Origin: Triplophysa rosa
Taxonomy: Eukaryota; Chordata; Actinopteri; Cypriniformes; Nemacheilidae
Assembly: GCF_024868665.1 (NCBI RefSeq)
Contig: NC_079913.1
Location: 15,155,333 to 15,219,332 of the forward strand
Length of the DNA stretch: 64,000 bases
Direction of reading: 5' to 3'
The translations under genes and the position numbers were made by a program. Numbering within the stretch: position 1 is the first letter of the stretch; each line of letters opens with the position of its first letter. Shown in pieces: positions 23,228 through 35,702 of the stretch. The notes under the pieces are model-generated. The model saw only the letters and a list, made by a program, of their open reading frames with translations, did no database searches and was not told the origin of the DNA.

Positions 23228-24448
23228 GCTTTCTTTTGTTTATTGTCACCATTGTTGAGTTTACATGTTTCAATCATGTTCTCTCTACGTGTTCATTTCA
23301 GGTTGATTTTAATGGTTTTGTTTTTCAAATGCTACAATTGTCTGTGAGGTCTTTGGGTGTTTAACTGTTTTAACAGGGTTGACACACACTACTTTAAACA
23401 TACTGTATCTACAGTATGTGATTGCTATCTCTGCTAACCATAATTGTTAATTTCTTGTGTGGGGAAGCACCCCTTGGTTTCTCAATTTCTCAGTTGTGCC
23501 AGACAGTTGAGGCATGTCTGCAAGCAGCAGGTTTACTGTTGGGACTTTCTATGGTCCTGGAAACGTTGTCAGAGGCTCCATTTGAGCCTATGGAGTAAGC
23601 CTTTGAGTAGAAGGTCTGCAGTCCCACAGTCTCCTATGTAGTGGCCTACGAAAGCCTATAAATAGGTGTGATTTCCCATGCACTCACCTTGTAATAATCC
23701 AAAAACCCACCCACTACATTTTCTAACACTCATAAATCTATTTTAGTTTGCATCAGATGTAACTTTACACATGGAAAAGCCCAACCTATGAATATGAGTA
23801 CTGTTGACGGATTTTGGTTTAACACGGTGTGTGCGCTGCTACCAGATCCATAAGCACAACCATCAAACACTTTCAAAGCCATACAGTCTGTTTAGTGAAG
23901 GTCTGGGGATGATTTCATGAATGTTTGATCTTTGACAAGTAAATTGACTTGATAAGCCTTATTAAATTCATTCACAATATGCACACATTTATTTGTAATT
24001 TTACAAAATGCTGAAAACGGCTCCATTAATGTCTTCCCAATAATGTCACACTGATCACTGAAACATGAACCTAAAATGAGATATATCCAGCTGCAGAACC
24101 GCAACATCAGTTTCAGAACCACAGTTTCTTTACCACAGGTACAGAATGGAAATAAGTGGCGGACAAGGCATAAGCTATTTTGTTTTTGCGGTAATGTCAT
24201 GACAAAATGGTGAAAAGAGACTTTTGATAAGAGTGAATTGCTCACTTGAACATTTTTAATTGAATTATATGTTTTATATTCTTTGAATGTGTTTTAAATC
24301 ATGCTACTGTTTGCTTTTCTTATACAATCAGCGGCTCTTTATCCTGTTCCGTGCGACCCCCCCGCTCTGCATATTTAGTTTGTTACTCTAATCCCTTCAG
24401 AGGTTTGTTCAATACAACCGTACCGATAGAACTATAAAACTGAGACCA

Positions 24449-24955
24449 ACATCCCAGCCAGCAGAGACACATGGGCTCAGATGGGTTTGATGTGGGCTGT
24501 CTTCTGGGTCTCAGCTGGTTTTGTCCGCAGGTTCCATGTAGGCCCCACATGGGTTAGCCCAGATGAGATGAACACTGCTTAGTGTGCATACTACAGGCTG
24601 CTCAATGTGACACTGAATGTTAATGAGATAATGAAGTGATAACAAGCAGAATCACTGATGGACACAGAAACAACAAGAACAGAAAGAAATAAAACACAAC
24701 AACTACAACTGACTTCAGTCACAACTCCACAAACACCATTAACATCTTTACTTATTTATATTATTGAGAATAAACAGAGTTTTTTCTGTTCCTGTTTTAC
24801 TGAAAATAACTGGTTGATGTCACCATTATGGTGATCAGTGTTTGTTTTAGTAGGGCAATTTGACTCGTGACTATTTTAATGTTAGTTTTGAAACCTGCGG
24901 ACAAACCCACCTGGGCCCATGTGTCTATGCTGGCTGGGATTTAGGTCAAGCTCAC
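24449..24955. mobile_element. Non-autonomous element with CCCAGCCAGCA ends
   Basis: Imperfect inverted ends: CCCAGCCAGCAGAGACACAT near 24,452 and the inverse of CCCAGCCAGCATAGACACAT near 24,945, each followed inward by a TGTCCGCAGGTT motif. The interior carries the CACCATTATGGTGATCAG core at 24,822. It encodes no protein. Target duplication is not clear. Confidence 0.55.
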
Positions 24956-26518
24956 ACTTTGCGAACTTATTCTGTTTAGCTGAAATCAACCTATCCTGTC
25001 ATTAGTCAGTGGGAAAACCTACGTTTGCAAGTGTATTAATTCTAACATTTATAGTCAATATAAATATAGTCCGGTCACATTTACTTTTGCAGGTTTTGCT
25101 AAAACAGTGTGCATGCTTATTTGCACACAATCATTCTCCACAAAGTCAAATGCAGCACTTAGTTTGAGCGTTGTGGTCACGCCTGAGCTTCGTGGCATTT
25201 GAGATACACTTATAGCGTCACAGCTGAAGATGAGCAAGAAGATGCAACCAAACCACAGAGCTCACGCTGTGAGAAAATAAACATCACACCTATTGTTTTT
25301 TAATATCTTATTCAAGTAGATCATCGTCATCTTCACAAGTTTACTAAAAGTAGTGACACATATAAATGTTGTGGAATAGCAAGACTCGCAGAAAATTTGC
25401 ACGGATATCATTACACTTTTTCACAACACTTTGGTAAAAGAAAAATGGATTGATGTTACTGCATATCGTGCACATGCACGGAAGCACAAAGATTGAATTA
25501 AATGATTGTTTTATAGTGCTTGTAGATTTTCTTTGAACATAACAAAAAGACTATATTTTGACACCAAAACTTTGAATACTATGATTATTTTATTGAGTCG
25601 TGGCAATAAGTGACAATGGATTTGTTAGTAAGATCATATCTACTGGTTTTGTTGTATTGATAACCGGTTTTGACATCTGTGTCAAAACAAAGCATCAATA
25701 ACGTTGCAATATTACGATTCATAAAATACAAATGAATACAAATGGAGAACAGACATTATAACAAAACATTTAGGTTAAAAACAATCATCAAAAACATGCA
25801 ATTTTTCAAAAGGGAAAAGTGATTTAGTAACTGCGCATGTACTGTATTGCACATTAAACTCTTAACATTGTTAGTCAGTAAAGTAATGAGGGTTGAAATG
25901 GTTACAAAACGGAAGGAAAACATGACAGCAGTTCTTTGCAAAGCAGCCACAGTTTAGAGACCCACAGGAAGATGACAGGGTAACAGTGGAAACCCAAGCT
26001 GAGAAATAAACATCAAGATCAAAAACAAGTGCTACAGACGTTTTCATATCCACATTTGAATCATACGTCATGTGTACAATGTTTAGCTCAACACTTTACT
26101 GTGGAAACAAAACAAAAAAAACGATTGCCATTTTGATCGTTCTCATCCGTGTTTCCACAATGTATATAAGCATCATCATCTTTGTATACAGTATATATTT
26201 CTATTTGCTATGATTCAATGTTGACTATTACATTATACTGGATATTGTGCAGGGTACATGTTTAAAGCCAATGAAAGAAAGTTAAATAGAACCTATCTGC
26301 ACTGATTGAAATAAGTGTGAACATATACAAAGATTTCCATACATACGTTCTTTTTTTCACATACTACAGTATGTCTCCTGTTGTCTTATTGACACATTTA
26401 GTCATTTAGCACTTTAAATGAACACATTTCAACCGTTTGATCTCATTCCTGTAAGACAAACGCCATCTCTGCATGTGCTGAAGGAAGTTTCATTAAAACC
26501 CTGATGAAGCGCAGGTGT
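24956..26518. other. 3' flank of the CD7-like gene, no other gene seen
   Basis: AT-rich. On the minus strand it lies downstream of the CD7-like stop codon and probably holds its 3' UTR; a minus-strand AATAAA occurs near 25,585. Short ORFs here show no recognisable domain. Confidence 0.4.
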
Positions 26519-29500
26519 TTATGGGAATTGCTTGGCAGATTGGTACGCAGGGTTTATTAATGTGGATGAAGTATCCAGTCTGTTTCTGCTCATTTCTTCA
26601 TAAATTGAAGAGCCTGGAGACTTTTTTAATGAAGTGTCAGACTCACATCTTCTTTTCACCTGAAAATGACAAACATGCATGTGAGGGATTCTGCAATGCA
26701 ACTGCTCTTGACCTTTGCTTTCAGTATTTCTTTAACTTTTAAACTGAAAGAAAGCCATAGATGTGAAAGTCGCTTTTTCAAAAAACAAACATATGACAGG
26801 CTAGCGTACCAAATTATGCAGTAACTAGATATAAACACAGAATCATCTCATATCTACAATCAATCAATTGCAATTGTTTGTGTTAGCAACGGTTCCAGTG
26901 TTTAGTTTGAAATATGTCATTTCACGAGCATAAAGGTTGTGAGGTCATTGCGTGATTAACGGTTTGCTTTATTATTATAGAAATAATATGAAATGACGTA
27001 TTTTGATATCATTGTAGTTAAAAAAATGGATGTTTATTGTAATTTGTCTAGTGCCAGAGTGTCAGATTACGTAGTCTTCGATTCAGAATTAACTAAAGAG
27101 TTTGTAACTTTCAAGGTATGTGTGCTCTACATACGCAAATATTTGCATTACATTTTTCTGCCGCTGTACAGTGGTAAGATCAATTTGTAGTTTGAAACTT
27201 AACAACTTTAGTCCTTTCTACACTCGACTCTAGTCTTCAAACCTGCCATAACTATTTTAACTCTAAAGCTTAACTTAAAACTGTAAAGCTTTGGAATCTC
27301 ACACAGAAATTTGGAGAAATTTCTGTAAGCCATACGATAAGACTTTAGGCGACAGTGAGGAATCATGTACTATGGAAAAAAGATACTGAGTATAAATGTA
27401 AAATATAAAACCATCCCTGAGTGTACGAAGTTTATTACGGTGTGCTTTCACGTATACAACACTACTGTACTTCAGGTATATGTGTTTTGTTTTATCTTAG
27501 TTTTGCATTTGACTTTTAATTTTGTGTTTGGGGTTGTACTGACCTTCACACAGAGGAAACCAAGGATGCACAGTATTATTATGGCAAACAGAGCTATCAT
27601 CACATAGACAACCGTCCCAGGTTGACAGTTTTCTCTGTTCTCATAGCGAAGATGAAGATTTTCGTGTTTGATTTCTGTGTTTTCTGCAACAGAGTGAAAA
27701 GAAAAAAATCATTAAAAATCCATTCCGGCCCCATACTTTAGCAGCCCACCGGGAAACGTTCCGATACTCCAGATGGCCGGGCCGTCCCTGGTCCCTGGAC
27801 TTTGACAGAATGTCCTACTAGTCAGATCGCTCCTCTGTTTGAGTACTTTAGTTCCTTGTTTCTTTGCTCTTTTGTTGAGTTGTACTTTGTCTTGTCTAAT
27901 AAATCTGCTGCTATTTTGCCCCAAAACAGACTATTTACAAAATAACTATTTAGATTTTGAATTATTCTCATGTCTAGTATTAATATTGTATAACATTTTT
28001 ATTTTGACATATTTTTTTACTTTTACATTTTACAATTTAGTAACTTTAGATTTGATGAAAACATTAACATTAGAGAGCTATTCATATCACTAAAATATTC
28101 ACAGCATTAACTTTCTGCTCATTTTAGAGAATTCTGTCACAAACTCATCCATGTCCATGTGTTATTGCTTTTTCATGAGCTAAAAGTAAAAAAATTCCCT
28201 CTCGTGAAGCATTGTTCGGCGGAATGGTGTCAGAACCGTCAGCCGTCGGGTAAACCGCTAATATTTGATGTAAGGAATAGCTACTATTAGCTAACCATAT
28301 GTTAGTGGATTCACTCTTGGTTGTCTCTCAAGATTATTAGAAAATAAATGGTTTTGTCTACATCATGTACAGTATATGTAATGCGGGTGCGGTTCGGGGC
28401 ATTTTTGTCAGGTATGGAATTAAATTATTACTGTGCTGCTGTCAGATGTCGGGTGTTCTTTTAATTACTGTGGGTGCATTTTATCAAACAGGCCTCTGAC
28501 GCAGAGCCGCTGAGAGACAGAGAGAGCCGCGCCAGCCATTCACTGCAATGGAACAGTTTTTTTCACAGCAACGGCGGTTCACGGATCCTCTCTCTCAATG
28601 TCTCTGGGTGGAGGCAAGGTGGGCAACGCTTCTGAAAAGGTGGACAAAGCAACCCTGGCCCCCCGTGGAGCCGGGCCTGGGTCTGAGAGTAACGCAATTT
28701 CAATCCTCTATGTGTATGTGCTGTACATGTGGCAGAATTGACAATAAAGCAGACTTTGACTAAAAAACGTGTATACAATATATTTAACATGCACTTACCT
28801 GTCACCCATAACAATGTGGCTTTGCTATTGGTTAGCTTGTCTTCCAAATTAAATTCACACCAGTAGAGTCCAGAGTCTGCGACAGTTAGATTGTAGAGGG
28901 TGGCCGTGAGGTTGGGGAAATCTTTTTCAATTATAGAGGCGTTGACATTTGTTTTATCAGTAAAAGTGCCATCCTTGTAATAGTAGAAGATTTCCTGTTG
29001 TTCTGTTTCATTTAGTTTTATCCTTTTCATGTACACCCCATCCTGAGGACGCTTGTCGGTAGCGCATGGGATGTTGATGATCTTCCCATGATCTCCCTTT
29101 AACACCGTAACTGCATGGAGAAAGGAAAATAATAAGATTTGGTCTTCAGAGCTCTACAACACATCAAGGTGCAACAGTGACTGTTCTGACCTATATGTGC
29201 TCCTAACAAGATGAGACACGACCTTCTTAAAAGTCTTAAAAACTAGAAAGTATTCTGTATAAAAAGTAAACTCTATACATTTTTAGTCTGTTACAAAACA
29301 AAAGTCCACATTAGGTTTTAACGTATTGTTAATATGTTAAACTAAGTTGTAACATTAAAAATCAATAAATCATAAAGGCTGTCAAATGTGTGTGCTTTAA
29401 CCTGTTGTTCTTACAACAATATCATTACTATTACTATTAGTAGTCACAGTAACATCTTTATGTGTCAGAATGGCAAGTAAAATGTGTTCATACCTGTGTC

Positions 29501-29575
29501 AAATAATGCTAGTGATGAGTGGCTACTTAAACAGACGCTCATCAATAGTACACAGCATCTCACAACGCCTGACAT
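26519..29575 (-). CDS. cd7al: CD7-like immunoglobulin V-domain membrane receptor, four exons
   Basis: Minus-strand exons: 29575-29494 (signal peptide, from the ATG), 29110-28799 (one V domain), 27683-27544 (stalk and membrane span) and 26659-26519 (cytoplasmic tail and stop). All borders are GT-AG and the joined frame is open, about 224 residues. The V domain has the first cysteine in INIPC and the DSGLYWCE signature, with three N-x-S/T sites. The membrane exon has a ~23-residue hydrophobic stretch containing MIALFAIIIL. The tail contains SSIYEEMSRNR and ends NPAYQSAKQFP. YEEM fits the YxxM motif bound by PI3-kinase SH2 domains; mammalian CD7 has YEDM at the same place, with a similar flank. 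CD7 is a costimulatory receptor of T and NK cells. Introns hold repeats, including a LINE-like 3' end near 28,740. A CD300-like receptor is the alternative, but the tail favours CD7. Confidence 0.78.
27710..28790. repeat. Repeat-filled intron of CD7-like gene
   Basis: 27,720-27,925 is a GC-rich block followed by sequence ending ATAAATCTGCTGCTATTTTG. 28,490-28,765 is another block, ending GACAATAAAGCAGACTTTGA, which resembles a retroposon 3' end. Neither encodes a recognisable protein. Confidence 0.4.
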
Positions 29576-29680
29576 CTTCTTAGCTGAGTTACAACAGCGA
29601 CTCTTCACACAAACTCAAACTCAAACTCAAACTGTGGTCACATTCAGTGAGAAGTCAAACCAGGCTGCTGTGTGAAAAGC

Positions 29681-29688
29681 TTTAAATA
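29681..29688 (-). promoter_or_regulatory. TATA box of CD7-like gene
   Basis: TATTTAAA on the minus strand, 106 bp before the ATG, which places a start site near 29,650 and a 5' UTR of about 75 nt. The same site is mirrored at 63,779-63,786. LINE sequence begins only about 15-30 bp upstream. Confidence 0.55.
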
Positions 29689-29738
29689 CTGAAAGCATGG
29701 GCGGCACGAGGGTTGGACTTCTGTGGCTTAACTCTTGA

Positions 29739-30425
29739 ATGTTCAAATTACCTTGTCTTATTTTATTCCAGTCCTCTTTATTGCATGTCTCACGGTCTAC
29801 TGGTAGAGGTGGTGGAATTATAGTGCTTTACAAATTGCAATACAGTATACACCCTGTACCTGTACCTCTTTTTAAAACATTTGAATGTCTGGTCTTAAGT
29901 GTAGATGCTCATTGTGCAGCTCCCCATACTGCTATGGTCACTATTTACGGACCCCCAAAACCAAATGGGCTATTTTTGTCTGAATTTGCTGATCTTCTGT
30001 CCATACTGTCAGTCAAATTTATGAGAATTTTGATTTTGGGCGATTTTAACAAACGTAGACATGTAGATCTGAATACCTGTGCTATGTCCAAGGATTTTCT
30101 ATCGCTTTTAGACTGTTTTAATCTCTTCTCAGTTTGTAAATGTTCCCACTCACTGTAAAGGCCACACACTGGACTTAGTCATTGCTAATGATTTGTTTCT
30201 CTCAAACTTTTCAATCGTGGATGTAGGTCTTTCAGACCACTCAGCGATCTTCTTTGACATTGAGGTTCCTCATACTGCTCCAGAGCCCACACGTATTATT
30301 ACATTCTGTAAATGGCAATCAATTAATTGTGGTGTTTTTGCAACTTCAATTCTCCCTACCTTAAATGATATGTCCTCTGCTTCACTCGAGGATAAAATTT
30401 CATCACTTAATAATGCTCTCACATC
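29739..30425 (+). pseudogene. L2 LINE endonuclease domain (APE type)
   Basis: Contains STGRGGGIIVLYK, VTIYGPPKPNGLFLSEFADL and ILILGDFN, characteristic of the apurinic-like endonuclease of L2 elements. A frameshift near 30,125 separates this from DLVIAND and GLSDHSAIFFDIEV in the next frame. Not functional. Confidence 0.75.
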
Positions 30426-30426
30426 C

Positions 30427-31140
30427 GGGGGGCGCTAGTGTGCCGCGTATGGAGTAAGAAGTCTCTGCGAGAGCTCCTCTCCGTTCAGTTTATATTTGTT
30501 TAAATTTGCCGTCTTTAACCAAGTTTGCTCAAAAATATCATCCCAATTTTGTTTCTATATCCTCGCATGACCGTTTAAGACCAAGAAATGTCGACTACCG
30601 CTAACTTTAAAGCCAAAGAAAAGAAAGACAAGTCACTGAGGCCGAGGCTAGCTAGCAGCAGCGTGGTAATGGCTAGCGAGGACGTCCCCGGTGATCAACA
30701 CGCCACTTCTATGGAGGACTTAAAAAAACATGCAGGATACGATCCTGAAGACCATCAACACCCGGTTCGACCTACTAGATGAGAAGTTTGCTTCTCTCCA
30801 GTCGTCACACAACAGCCTGGTGACCCGAATGGATGAAATAGATGAGACGGTCTCAGATCACGACGCTCGCCTGCAGTCTATGGAGACAGCTATCAACAAG
30901 CTACAGAAGGAGAACGCTTTCCTCCGAGCCAAGACGAATGACTTAAAGGGCTGTTCGAGGCACAATAATGTCAAGTTTGTAGGGATCCCCGAAGGAGAGG
31001 AGAAGAGAAATCCGACTGAATTTGTAAGCGCTCTCATTCCTAAACTGTTAGGCGAGACTCATTTCCCAATGCCGGTAATCGTTGACCGCGCTCATCGCTC
31101 TCCACAGCTCCACAGAAGGAGCCTCCGGCCCTTCTGCCAG
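30427..31140 (+). mobile_element. 5' fragment of a Tx1/L1-type LINE inside the L2
   Basis: Frames 30,588-30,782 and 30,730-31,149 encode a charged start, a coiled coil (SLQSSHNSLVTRMDEIDETV) and the beginning of an ORF1 RNA-binding domain (GCSRHNNVKFVGIPEGEE, then LLGETHFPMPVIVDRAHRS). This is the ORF1 of fish Tx1/L1 elements. Only the 5' end is present. L2 coding resumes at HNDDL near 31,142 with about 25 residues of L2 lost. Confidence 0.7.
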
Positions 31141-31141
31141 A

Positions 31142-32918
31142 CCCCATAATGATGACTTGTGTTCCCAAAAGGTTGCTTGTCTGGAGCGAAGGTGGAGCTG
31201 CACTGGTTTAAATGTGTTTTACCAAGCTTGGAGAGACTGTATGGCACATTATAGAGTGACTATTAATACTGCAAGATCTACATTTTACTCATGTATTATT
31301 GAAAATAACCAAAATAATCCTAGAAAGCTTTTTCACACAATTAACAGTTTACTCAATGTAGATGCTTCCAGCTCCTTGACTGCATCTGATCAGTTATGTA
31401 ATGATTTTCTTCAGTCTTTCACTGAAAAAATTATCAATATCCGCAAACTTATATGTAGTTCTTTTGGGCCTGCTGTTTATACAACTAACTCACAAACCTT
31501 CTCTGGTACCCCTTTCCTTAAATTTACTTCAGTACAATCTGAGTCACTCTGCAGGCAGGTTTCTCGTATGAAAGTCTCCACCTGCATGCTTGACCCTTTG
31601 CCCTGTAGTCTTTTTAAATCTTGCTTTGACTGTTTGTGTCCCTCAGTGCTTGCTATAATAAATGACTCTTTGTCTACTGGTGTTGTGCCTGCAGCACTTA
31701 AGACTGCCGCTGTCACTCCCATTTTAAAAAAGCAAAGCACTGCTGTGAACATTTTTTCTAACTATCGCCCAATCTCGAATCTACCCTACTTGGCGAAACT
31801 CTTAGAGGGTGTAGTTGCAGCACAATTAAATAACCATCTAATTGAAAATAACTTATTTGAACCACATCAATCTGGGTTTCGGAAACTGCACAGCATAGAG
31901 ACTGCGTTGGTCAAAGTCACTAATGACTTGCTAACAGCTTCTGATTCTGGCTCTCTGTCCCTTCTCATTCTATTGGATCTTAGCTCAGCCTTCGATACCA
32001 TTGACCATGCTTTGCTACTTAACCATCTTGAATCTGTATTTGGCTTGTCAGAGACAGTTCTTGACTGGTTCAGGTCTTATCTCACTGACCGCAGGCAATT
32101 TGTGTGTATGGGTGGCTTTAAATCTAAGGTTGGTCCTGTATATGGTGTCCCACAGGGGTCAGTACTGGGTCCATTACTCTTCAGCATATACTCTCTCTCT
32201 CTATATATATATATATCCACAAGGTGAACTACTCAGATCTTTTAAACTTAACTATCACTTTTATGCTGATGACACACAGATTTATATTCATTCAAGACCA
32301 GGTCAACATGTGGACATTGTGCATTTATCTAACAGTGTCGACGTGATCAAGAACTGGATGTCTGATAATTTTTTTGTCTCTAAATGGCTCCAAAACCGAA
32401 GTTATGCTCATTGGCTCTCCCCATCAGTTGCGAAATGCAGGCTCTATAACTCTTTCTATCGACAGTGGAGTTTCAAAGCAAATTTGAGCTGTCATTTGGG
32501 CCTTTTATTCAGAATACGGTTAAGACATCCTTTCTCCATCTGAGAAATATAGCCCGTTTATGTCCTATGTTATACTTTTCAGTTGCTGAGAGGTTGATAA
32601 ATTCCTTTGTTTTTTCGCGTATTGACTATTGTAATGGTCTTCTTGCTGGAGTATCAAAAAACTCCATTAACAAATTTCAATATGTGCAAAACTCAGCTGC
32701 AAGAAATTCTTTCTGGGGCCAGGATTTGTGATCATATTTCTCCTGTGTTGGAGTCTCTACACTGGCTCCCTGTAAAATACCGTATTGATTTTATAATCCT
32801 TATGTTAACATTTAAGGCTTTGCATGATCTGGCTCCGAGGTACCTGCCTGACCTGTTATTGCCGTACACACCATGTCGAAATTTGCGCTCTTCTCAGTGT
32901 GGTCTTTTCGTGGTTGAA
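31142..32918 (+). pseudogene. L2 LINE reverse transcriptase, broken
   Basis: Shows NYRPISNLPYLAKLLEGVV, QSGFRKLHSIETALVKVTND, LDLSSAFDTIDH (motif A), VPQGSVLGPLLFSIY (motif B) and, in another frame, YHFYADDTQIY (motif C). A CT/TA microsatellite at about 32,192-32,214 separates motifs B and C. Another shift lies near 32,390. The C-terminal part (VKTSFLHLRNIARLCPM, VFSRIDYCNGLLAG, LHWLPVKYRIDF) spans further frames. RT activity is lost. Confidence 0.85.
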
Positions 32919-35690
32919 TCAATATCACTTTTGCACCTGCAATTAATGTTGAAAAAATGTTGAAATTTCAACAAATCACCATTATTGTGATCAGTGTTTG
33001 CTTTACTTGGGCTCTTGACTCTTGAGTTTAATGCTAAGTCTTCTTTACTGTTTAACACATATGTTGGGGCAAAGACAACTAAGATCCAGTGAGATCAGAA
33101 AATGATCGTTATTTCATCACAATTAATGTAAATTACTTTTGATTGTGATATGTTGCTAATATGCAGAGGTGTATAGTCCAGGGGCCAAAGAGTAAAAGTC
33201 CTGCCATATTTTTGTTTCACCCATGAACCCATGAGCTGATTTCACCAGAGGAGGAACCAAGTCATTCCTTTCAAGTCACAAGCAAGTCTCAAGTCAAATC
33301 CAAGTCCTCAAAGAGTTAAAGTGAATGAGATAATTAAGTGAGTAATGAAATGATGATTGAGCATTAGTGATGAACACCTGCTGTTATGGAGAATCACAAA
33401 ACAGCCTATTTGTGCCTGGTTTTAATACCACAAACACAGCTGCAAAGTAGAGTATTTGTTCATGTTTATTTGTGAAGTTATTCAATCAATCACTTCTACT
33501 TTCAGTGACGTTTGAATGTGCTGTATGTTCTGGCTTGTCTCCTTTTTACAGACAGGTACCCGGCACTTCAAACACGTCAATCCTGTTCTTACAGAAAGGT
33601 ATGTCACACATGATTAGAATTTGTTTATAACAGCGGTGTAGCCAGAAATAATGATTTGAGTGTGCTTGTAGGATTTTAAGTTTTCCTTGCAACAGAGTAA
33701 GAAGTTTTAAAACCCACACATAAAACACTATTTGTAGCCAGTTTACCACATTTGCCTGTAAAAGGGGTGATTTTACTGTAAGTCACTTTTAAAAGGCATG
33801 GTTGCACGTAACGGTGTGGCTGATGGATTTCACGAGACTCTTCTGAAGAGAGTTTAATTTTTGTAGTTTTTGTTGATCTTTTCTGCAGTGATTGTGTTTG
33901 TTAACAGCAGATGTTCATCACTAATGACTCAATCATCACTATAATAATAATGAAACTCAATACAAATTCTGTCAAACAGGAGCACAGAAAGGTGTTGGTT
34001 TAAGGATAAATCTGGGCCAGAATTGAAATGAACTGTTGTTTATATTTGGGTCAGTTCTGCTTTATTTGTTTTGTTTTTGGCTGACATGCGGCATTGCTTT
34101 GGCTTGCTTGTGGCCCAAACCTGGCAAACAGGAGCGGTCCACCCAAGTGCCATCATTCTATGCGGTATGTGGGCCAGATGAGGGGTTATGGGGAGTAAGG
34201 TGTAGGCCGGATTTGGGCCGCAACGATTTGCTGGTTTGGTTGCTATCTGTAATCGAATATGGGACTGAACGGGGTTCGGCCCGGTCTTAAAGGAGTAGTT
34301 CACCTTGAAAATGAAACTTCTGTCATAATTTACACACCAGTTGTCATTTTAAACCTGTATGACTTTCTTTTTTTCTGTAGAACACAAAAGAAGATATTTA
34401 GAAAAATGTTGGTAACAGAACGGCACAGCACCCCGTTCACTTCTATTGTAACCAATGCAAGTGAATAGGGGGCTGTTAACAACATTCTTCAACATATCTT
34501 CGTTTGTGTTCTGCGGAAGAAAGAAAGTCATACAGGTTTGAAATGACAAGAGGGTGAGTAAATGATGACAGAATTTTCATTTTCAAGGTGAACTACTTTA
34601 AATAGGCGAGTGGCGCCACCCAAAATAGCGGGCCCAAATGCCATTGGTCTGTGATTTTCGCAGACATAAACCGATAGGCGTCAGTATCGGATAAAACATA
34701 AGTTTTCCCACAGCGTTTGCAATGCAATGCTTGTTCCCGCGATCTCAGAGAACCGGGTTTACGAGAGTAACCTTATCGTTTTCCCAATTTTAACCCTCAA
34801 GCAAGCCTGCGCTGGCACTTTACGGGCCCAATTAGGGCTAGCCTAAGTGCCCCTTGCAGAATTTGCTCACTGGCCAAACGTTGGCCCCTAGGTGCTGGCC
34901 CTGCACGGGCAGCTCTCACCTAGCCTCCACTGTTGATTTGTTGAAATGTTGAACACTTTTGCACTCATTATTAATGTTGATTATTTTGATCAGTGTTTGA
35001 TTTAGTCGAGCTCTAGTTAGACATGAAGAATCAGTGTAGGCTCAAAAAGTGAACTACACTGGAAACAGCAAACAAAGTGTCCAATTTTTATGTTTTAAGA
35101 ACGTTCTCAGCTAAGAAAAGTCACCATCATGGTGATCAGTGTTTCCTTGAGTTGGGCTCTTGTCTCTTGACACACATATGTTGTATGTTTTGATGTGTTG
35201 TTTTTATGGAAATGCACATGAAGTCCAATCCAATGCAGTTTGTTGACAGTCGAAGCGTTGGCGATATTTCATATTTTTAAGTGTGGTTTTCTTTTTTCTA
35301 CTGAAGCTCACAGGCGCCGGAGGGTTTCTGAAATGAGTTTTCTCTGTAATTTTCTCAGTTGTGATGTGCTTGTACATTTTGTTCTTTTGCTGTTGCAATT
35401 GCTTTCATTGCGTAAGCAGTGCCATAAACAGGATTTTTGACATACCGAGATCGGTTTTATAATTTAAAAAAAAAATGTTGACTTTCTTGATCGACACACA
35501 TGTGCATTTCAGGTCGTTTGGGGTGCAAATTAGATAACAAAAGCTAAAACCATGTCTGTTTTTTTCATGTTTATTTTACAAATATTACCAGGTTGAAATA
35601 CAATCTATGCTTCATAAAAGGTCATTTGTGTTTGGAATGACACAAAGGTAAGCGAGTGATAACAAAGTTTCCATTTTTGGGTGAACTCCC
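32919..35690. repeat. Mosaic of modular non-autonomous repeats (left arm)
   Basis: Contains CACCAT cores at 32,977 and 35,122, a GGGCCAGA/GGGCCGCAAC-rich module at 34,010-34,250 (repeated at 39,360-39,620), and an internal inverted pair (AGTTCACCTTGAAAATGAAA near 34,296 and its complement near 34,575) that looks like the ends of a ~300-bp element. No host gene was seen. Confidence 0.55.
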
Positions 35691-35702
35691 TCCAGACATA
35701 TA

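Larger units (their letters stand above)
29700..32918 (+). mobile_element. L2-type (CR1 group) LINE, decayed and interrupted
   Basis: Order is endonuclease (29,739-30,425), a foreign Tx1 fragment (about 30,427-31,140), then reverse transcriptase and C-terminal region (31,142-32,918). The layout and motifs fit an L2-type non-LTR retrotransposon. Its 3' tail is absent here; at 32,918 the sequence switches to a modular repeat. Mirrored at 60,549-63,767. Confidence 0.75.

Noticed and set aside
31477..31752. 91-codon minus-strand ORF, mirrored at 61,715-61,990
   Set aside because: Antisense shadow of the L2 reverse transcriptase.
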